Positions 60,198 through 64,000 of a DNA stretch of 64,000 nucleotides are shown in pieces. The position numbers were made by a program, and so were the translations under genes. Under the pieces are notes generated by a model. It had not been told where the DNA came from and ran no database searches. It was given only the letters and a program-made list of their open reading frames with translations. The DNA comes from Pseudomonas sp. UYIF39 (lineage in GTDB: Bacteria > Pseudomonadota > Gammaproteobacteria > Pseudomonadales > Pseudomonadaceae): contig NZ_JALBYU010000005.1 of the NCBI RefSeq assembly GCF_029963765.1, positions 248,001-312,000 on the forward strand. Reading direction: 5' to 3'. The stretch's first letter is position 1. Each line of letters begins with the position of its first letter.

Positions 60198-60683
60198 TCA
60201 GGCGGCCGGAAGACGTTCCAAGCCGACGAACGGGCAGGCAGCGAGTAAATCACTCAGGCTGCGACCATCGGCCAGACGCAAATCCGCAGGCGCCAGTTCG
60301 GCCAGCGGATAGAGAACGAAAGCTCGCTCTTGCATATGGTAGTGAGGCACCTTGAGGCGAGGTTCATCGATCAGCCGATCACCGAACAATACGATGTCGA
60401 GATCCAGCGTACGCGGCCCCCAACGTTCAAGGCGCTCGCGGCCCTGCCCGTTCTCGATGGCTTGCAGCGCATCAAGCAGCACCAGCGGCGGGAGCGTGCT
60501 GTCGAGGGCGGCAACCGCGTTGGTGTAACGCGGTTGGCCGGGCAGCAGCGAGTCGCTCTGATAAAACGCGGAAACGCCGATCAGTTCGGTCTGCGGCAAC
60601 TGCGCCAGCGCGTCGACGGCGCTGCGCAATTGTTCGGCGGGGTCAGCCAGATTGCTGCCCATGCCGATGTAGATGCGTTCCAT
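60198..60683 (-). CDS. folK: HPPK (6-hydroxymethyl-7,8-dihydropterin pyrophosphokinase)
   Basis: 161-residue folate-pathway kinase. YIGMGSNLADPAEQLRSAVDAL, LLDALQAIENGQGRERLERWGPRTLDLDIVLFGD and VPHYHMQERAFVLYPLAELAPA are the family motifs. It begins three bases after the pcnB stop and is co-transcribed with it. Confidence 0.96.
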   Translation of the reverse strand: MERIYIGMGSNLADPAEQLRSAVDALAQLPQTELIGVSAFYQSDSLLPGQPRYTNAVAALDSTLPPLVLLDALQAIENGQGRERLERWGPRTLDLDIVLFGDRLIDEPRLKVPHYHMQERAFVLYPLAELAPADLRLADGRSLSDLLAACPFVGLERLPAA

Positions 60684-60686
60684 GGA

Positions 60687-62087
60687 TTACTCGCCCGTGG
60701 CGCTCGGTGCGCCAGCGGTGCGTTTGCGCTTGGCGCCACCGCTGCGGCGACGTTTGCGTGGCGCGCCGGTGCCGTCATCCTTGCCGCTGAGGTCGCGGAT
60801 CATGTCTCGACGTTCGCTGTCGTTGGCGTCCTGATAATCCGTCCACCATTCGCCCAGGCCATCGGTCTGCTCGCCGGCGCTTTCGCGCAGCAGCAGGAAG
60901 TCGTAACCGGCACGGAACCGTGGGTTGTCCAGCAAAAGATCGGCGCGCTTGCCGCTGCGGCGTGGCAGGCGCTCTTGCATGTCCCAGATCTCGCGGATCG
61001 GCATGGTGAAGCGTTTCGGAATCGCGATGCGCTGGCACTGTTCGGCAATCAACTCGTGAGCCGCTTCCTGCATGGCCGGAATCGGCGGCATGCCACGCTC
61101 TTGCAGGCGCAACACGCGAGCCGGCAGGGCAGGCCAAAGCAGCGCCGCAAACAGGAACGCCGGGGTCACCGGTTTGTTCTGTTTGATCCGCAGATCAGTG
61201 TTGATCAACGCTTCGCTGATCAGCGTGTGGGTGTACGTCGGGTTGTATTCCAGCGCCTCGGCACTGGCCGGGAACAGCGGATCGAACAACTGCAGGTCGA
61301 CCAGCATCTCGAAGGTGTCCGCGGCATGGCCGGAGAGGAACAGCTTGAGCACTTCTTCGAACAGGCGGGCCGATGGAATCTCGCGCAGCATCGGCGCCAG
61401 TTCACGGATTGGCGCGGCGCTGTGTTTTTCGATGCCGAAATTCAGCTTGGCGGCGAAACGCACGGCTCGCAGCATCCGTACCGGATCTTCCTGGTAGCGT
61501 TGCTTCGGATCGCCGATCAGGCGGATCAGGTGATTGCGGATGTCGTGTACGCCGTTGGCGTAGTCGAGGATGCGCTCGCTGACCGGATCGTAATACAAGG
61601 CGTTGATGGTGAAGTCGCGGCGTTGCGCGTCTTCTTCCAGCGTGCCATAAACGTTATCGCGCAGGATGCGCCCGCTCTCGTTGCGTGAGGACTGGTTGCT
61701 GTCTTCCTCTTCATCGTTTTGCGGGTGATTGGCGCGGAAGGTCGCGACTTCAATGATTTCGCGACCAAAGTGGATGTGCACCAGCTTGAAGCGACGACCG
61801 ATGATCCGCGCGTTGCGGAATTCGGCTCGCACCTGTTCAGGTGTGGCACTGGTGGCGACGTCGAAATCTTTTGGCGTGATGCCGAGCAGCATGTCACGCA
61901 CGCAGCCGCCGACCAGGTAAGCCTGGTAACCAGCGTTCTGCAGGCGTTCGACGATGTTCACCGCGTAGCGACTGAATTGGGCCTTTTGCAGCGAATGTTG
62001 GCCGCTGTTGAGCACTTCAGGCGTACTGCGAATGTGTTGCGTATGACGCTTGGGAGAACGGAATGACTGGAACAGCTTCTTCAGCAT
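60687..62087 (-). CDS. pcnB: Poly(A) polymerase I
   Basis: 466-residue nucleotidyltransferase that adds poly(A) tails to RNA 3' ends. The catalytic region YLVGGCVRDMLLGITPKDFDVATSATPEQV is followed by RRDFTINALYYDP and the RNA-binding head DPVRMLRAVRFAAKL. The C terminus is very basic (APRKRRRSGGAKRKRTAG). The ATG at 62087 (MLKKLFQSFR) is used, although one at 62096 is in frame. Its position downstream of crcZ is conserved. Confidence 0.95.
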   Translation of the reverse strand: MLKKLFQSFRSPKRHTQHIRSTPEVLNSGQHSLQKAQFSRYAVNIVERLQNAGYQAYLVGGCVRDMLLGITPKDFDVATSATPEQVRAEFRNARIIGRRFKLVHIHFGREIIEVATFRANHPQNDEEEDSNQSSRNESGRILRDNVYGTLEEDAQRRDFTINALYYDPVSERILDYANGVHDIRNHLIRLIGDPKQRYQEDPVRMLRAVRFAAKLNFGIEKHSAAPIRELAPMLREIPSARLFEEVLKLFLSGHAADTFEMLVDLQLFDPLFPASAEALEYNPTYTHTLISEALINTDLRIKQNKPVTPAFLFAALLWPALPARVLRLQERGMPPIPAMQEAAHELIAEQCQRIAIPKRFTMPIREIWDMQERLPRRSGKRADLLLDNPRFRAGYDFLLLRESAGEQTDGLGEWWTDYQDANDSERRDMIRDLSGKDDGTGAPRKRRRSGGAKRKRTAGAPSATGE

Positions 62088-62230
62088 GGGATGCACTGTT
62101 TGAAGGAATGTTCGGCCAAAACGAAGAATGACCGCATGATGGGCGGGGATTCTAGCATTTAGTCGGGGGATGGTGTAGGAAGCTGCGCAAGCGCTTGAAG
62201 CAGGGGGCTTGATGGTGCGGATTGGCTCTG

Positions 62231-62368
62231 TGTAGCAGCTGCGAGGCTGCGTTCGACTACGCAGTAGTCGTAAAACCAGAGATTGCGGTATGTCAGAAGA
62301 AGCCGGGTGCCTGTATTGCGACTGCTCCGCAGTCGAACGCAGCCTCGCGTTGCTCGGCAGCTGCTACA
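62231..62368. repeat. Second-type REP pair between pcnB and crcZ
   Basis: Arms GTAGCAGCTGCGAGGCTGCG and its complement flank a 60-70-base centre with GACTAC and AGTCG. The right arm has an extra nine bases (GTTGCTCGG). A different palindrome family from the GTGGGAGC elements. Confidence 0.8.
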
Positions 62369-62397
62369 AAGTGCCGCTACAAGGGCCAAACGGCAGA

Positions 62398-62766
62398 AAC
62401 TACAAGGGGAGCCGAAGCTCCCCAAGAAAGTAGTTGCATGCTCTATTTTTATTTTTGATTCGGGCTTTTTGTTTTTGTTGAGTGCCCTCGCCATGAAGAT
62501 TTTCCTTCATGACCCTCCCAATCGGGAGTCAAGAGCAAACGGATTGCTTTGGTCGCTGTGTTGCAGTGATCTTGCGATCCAACCAGTGCAGGCTCTGTCT
62601 TGTGACAGTTTTGTTGTTCTCGGCCTGGTCGTGGGGCAAGCCCCAAATACAACGCCTCTCCAAAAGAATCAGTTAGCTGCGCCTCTCGCCGTCTTGTTTT
62701 TATTGTGCGTGAGTCGATACGTCTTATTTTTATTGTCTTGTGCATTGCTTGTTATTGTTCTTGTAC
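62398..62766 (-). ncRNA. crcZ: CrcZ small RNA (Hfq/Crc sequestering)
   Basis: The minus-strand transcript would start near 62766, from the RpoN promoter at 62775-62792, and end near the GGGGAGC-TTCG-GCTCCCC hairpin at 62406-62423, giving about 370 bases. It carries six A-rich CA motifs recognised by Hfq/Crc: at 62748-62763, 62724-62735, 62694-62705, 62609-62618, 62466-62480 and 62444-62457. CrcZ titrates Hfq-Crc and relieves catabolite repression. It lies between cbrB and pcnB as in other pseudomonads. The exact 3' end is inferred from the hairpin; the T tract there is poor. Confidence 0.9.
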
Positions 62767-62774
62767 TAAACATA

Positions 62775-62792
62775 TAGCAGGGTGCGTGCCAA
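62775..62792 (-). promoter_or_regulatory. Sigma-54 promoter of crcZ
   Basis: On the minus strand TTGGCACGCACCCTGCTA matches the TGGCACG-N4-TTGCW consensus, with GG and GC exactly ten bases apart. It predicts a start near 62766. Confidence 0.9.
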
Positions 62793-62850
62793 CTTTTGCG
62801 AGGCCCAGCAAAACAAGGGGTTAGGCTGGCTGGTGAGGTTTTCAGAGGCC

Positions 62851-62885
62851 AAAAAAAACCGGGGCTTCGTTACCGTAAGCCCCGG
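62851..62885 (-). terminator. Terminator of cbrB
   Basis: On the minus strand CCGGGGCTT/AAGCCCCGG forms a 9-base stem followed by eight T, 78 bases beyond the cbrB stop and upstream of the crcZ promoter. Confidence 0.88.
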
Positions 62886-62889
62886 CTTC

Positions 62890-62940
62890 TGTTACGTGAA
62901 AAAGCTGAGGTAACAGTTTTTTCACAAAGTCACGTGTTAC
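62890..62940. promoter_or_regulatory. Probable CbrB upstream activating sites
   Basis: TGTTAC (62890-62895), 14 bases, GTAACA (62910-62915) form a perfect inverted repeat, with a further TGTTAC at 62935-62940 and a GTTAC at 62869. They lie 100-160 bases upstream of the crcZ -24/-12 element, a suitable distance for an enhancer-binding protein. Confidence 0.7.
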
Positions 62941-62962
62941 CCGCGCATCAGACAGGCACGGT

Positions 62963-64000
62963 TCAGCTCTCGCTCGCCACTCCGGTCTTGCGCCGCGGAA
63001 TGCCCAGGCGCTGACGGCGTTCCCACAGGCATTTGCGACTGACACCGAGTTTGCGCGCCAGCTCGGTTTCGGTCATGTGGTCCTGGTGCTCGAGTACGAA
63101 GTGCTGGAAGTAGTCTTCCAGTGACAGGTCTTCGGTCGGCTCATGGCTATTGTTACCAGCGGCGCTGCCCTGTTGTGGGGGCAGGCCGATGAAATCGTCA
63201 TCGTCCAGATCGCTCAGTTCTATGTCGATCCCCAACAGCTCGGCGGAAATCTCCGGGCTCTCGCACAGGATGACGGCACGTTCTACGGCGTTTTCCAGCT
63301 CCCGAACGTTACCCGGCCAGGAGTAATGACGAATCGCCTGCTCGGCATCCGGGGCGAACTTCAGGTCGGTGCGGTTGACCCGCGCGCTCTGCCGCGCCAG
63401 GAACGCGGTGGCAATTTCGTTGACGTCCGCGCCGCGCTCGCGCAGGGCCGGCAATTTCAGGGCGATCACGTGAAGGCGGTAATACAAGTCTTCACGGAAC
63501 TGGCCGATCTTCGCCAGGCTCTTGAGGTCCCGATGAGTCGCGGCGATCAGACGCACATCGACTTTTTGGGACTGCACCGAACCCACACGACGAATTTCAC
63601 CTTCCTGCAGCACGCGCAGCAGGCGGGCCTGGGCTTCCAGTGGCAGTTCGCCAATTTCGTCGAGGAACAAGGTGCCGCCGTCGGCCGCTTCCACCAGACC
63701 GGCGCGCCCGGCGCTGGCGCCAGTGAACGCGCCTTTTTCGTGGCCGAACAGTTCGGACTCGATCAGGCTTTCCGGAATGGCAGCGCAGTTCACCGAAATC
63801 ATCGGCGCCTTGGCGCGTTTGGACAAATTGTGCAGGGCGCGCGCCACCAGTTCTTTACCGGTGCCGGATTCGCCCTGGATCAGGACGTTGGAGTCGGTTG
63901 GCGCGACTTTGCGGATCTTGCTGTAAAGATCCTGCATCGGCGGGCAGGAGCCGATAATGCCGATTTCGCCGTTGTTGTTGCTGGCGCCCGGTTTCGCGGC
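62963..64000 (-). CDS. cbrB: Sigma-54-dependent response regulator CbrB (3' part)
   Basis: The gene runs off the right edge; the 345 visible codons cover the AAA+ domain and the C terminus, and the receiver domain is outside. Walker A GESGTGKE, sigma-54 loop [19 protein letters not shown] and a Fis-type HTH ([26 protein letters not shown]) are present. CbrB with CbrA controls carbon/nitrogen balance and activates crcZ, the next locus on this strand. The open frame continues upstream of the first internal ATG (63937) to the edge. Confidence 0.95.
   Translation of the reverse strand, partial: AAKPGASNNNGEIGIIGSCPPMQDLYSKIRKVAPTDSNVLIQGESGTGKELVARALHNLSKRAKAPMISVNCAAIPESLIESELFGHEKGAFTGASAGRAGLVEAADGGTLFLDEIGELPLEAQARLLRVLQEGEIRRVGSVQSQKVDVRLIAATHRDLKSLAKIGQFREDLYYRLHVIALKLPALRERGADVNEIATAFLARQSARVNRTDLKFAPDAEQAIRHYSWPGNVRELENAVERAVILCESPEISAELLGIDIELSDLDDDDFIGLPPQQGSAAGNNSHEPTEDLSLEDYFQHFVLEHQDHMTETELARKLGVSRKCLWERRQRLGIPRRKTGVASES

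Noticed and set aside
60330..61688. 452-codon plus-strand frame opposite folK and pcnB
   Set aside because: It spans two real genes on the other strand, including their junction; shadow frame.
62283..62777. 164-codon plus-strand frame between pcnB and cbrB
   Set aside because: It covers a REP pair and the reverse complement of crcZ; its hydrophobic tail arises from the complement of the A-rich Hfq/Crc motifs.

Overview
The window is a chromosomal segment of a Pseudomonas of the P. fluorescens group. This is inferred from the protein sequences, the gene order (ispB/rplU-rpmA-obgE-proB, murJ-ribF-ileS-lspA-fkpB-ispH, pilSR, pilABCD-coaE-yacG, cbrB-crcZ-pcnB) and fluorescens-type REP palindromes beginning GTGGGAGCGAGCTTGC. 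Most of it is conserved core genome with moderately high GC. I see no prophage, transposase, integrase, CRISPR array or plasmid function.

Layout. 0-13.7 kb: yjdM, ispB (minus), rplU-rpmA-obgE, proB-creA, rpsT (minus), murJ, then the compact ribF-ileS-lspA-fkpB-ispH series. 13.7-24.3 kb: type IV pilus minor pilins (a FimT-like gene on the minus strand, then fimU-pilV-pilW-pilX-pilY1-pilE on the plus strand), thiO, and the two-component system pilS-pilR. 24.4-30.0 kb: bamD, rluD, pgeF and heat-shock clpB. 30.2-30.8 kb: a tRNA operon (Asn, Pro, Lys, Pro). 30.8-34.9 kb: an EF-hand exported protein with two EGKCG motifs, an NDH-2 dehydrogenase, DUF3094, MOSC and DUF1780 proteins, and a small thioredoxin-fold-like secreted protein. 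35.0-39.7 kb: an accessory aromatic-acid uptake operon (MFS symporter, BenE family, OprD-family porin, soluble chemoreceptor) behind a XylS/BenR-type promoter. 39.7-42.1 kb: DUF2790, a LysR regulator, a membrane protein and a small conserved protein. 42.1-47.3 kb: yacG-coaE-pilD-pilC-pilB and divergent pilA. 47.5-53.6 kb: a BON protein, DUF2845, a large AsmA-like DUF748 protein, a methyltransferase and an MpaB-family protein. 53.7-62.1 kb: acsA, pgi, panD-panC-panB, folK and pcnB. 62.4-64.0 kb: the catabolite-repression sRNA crcZ and the 3' part of cbrB, cut by the window end.

Links between genes. PilS/PilR at 21-24 kb should activate the pilA promoter at 46.85 kb, where I find a -24/-12 (RpoN) element and an upstream TGACA-N5-TGTCA palindrome. 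CbrB at the right edge should activate crcZ: a consensus -24/-12 element is visible, with a TGTTAC-N14-GTAACA inverted repeat upstream, and six A-rich Hfq/Crc-type motifs lie in the transcript. The benzoate-type uptake operon has two TGCR-N6-GGATA half-sites exactly 21 bp apart, the geometry of XylS/BenR operators, but neither the regulator nor the catabolic genes are in the window.

The observations I rate highest are the aromatic uptake operon with its own soluble chemoreceptor, the EF-hand protein resembling HvfA-type RiPP metallophore precursors but with no modification enzymes beside it, and the crcZ locus. No wholly new system could be demonstrated from sequence reading alone.
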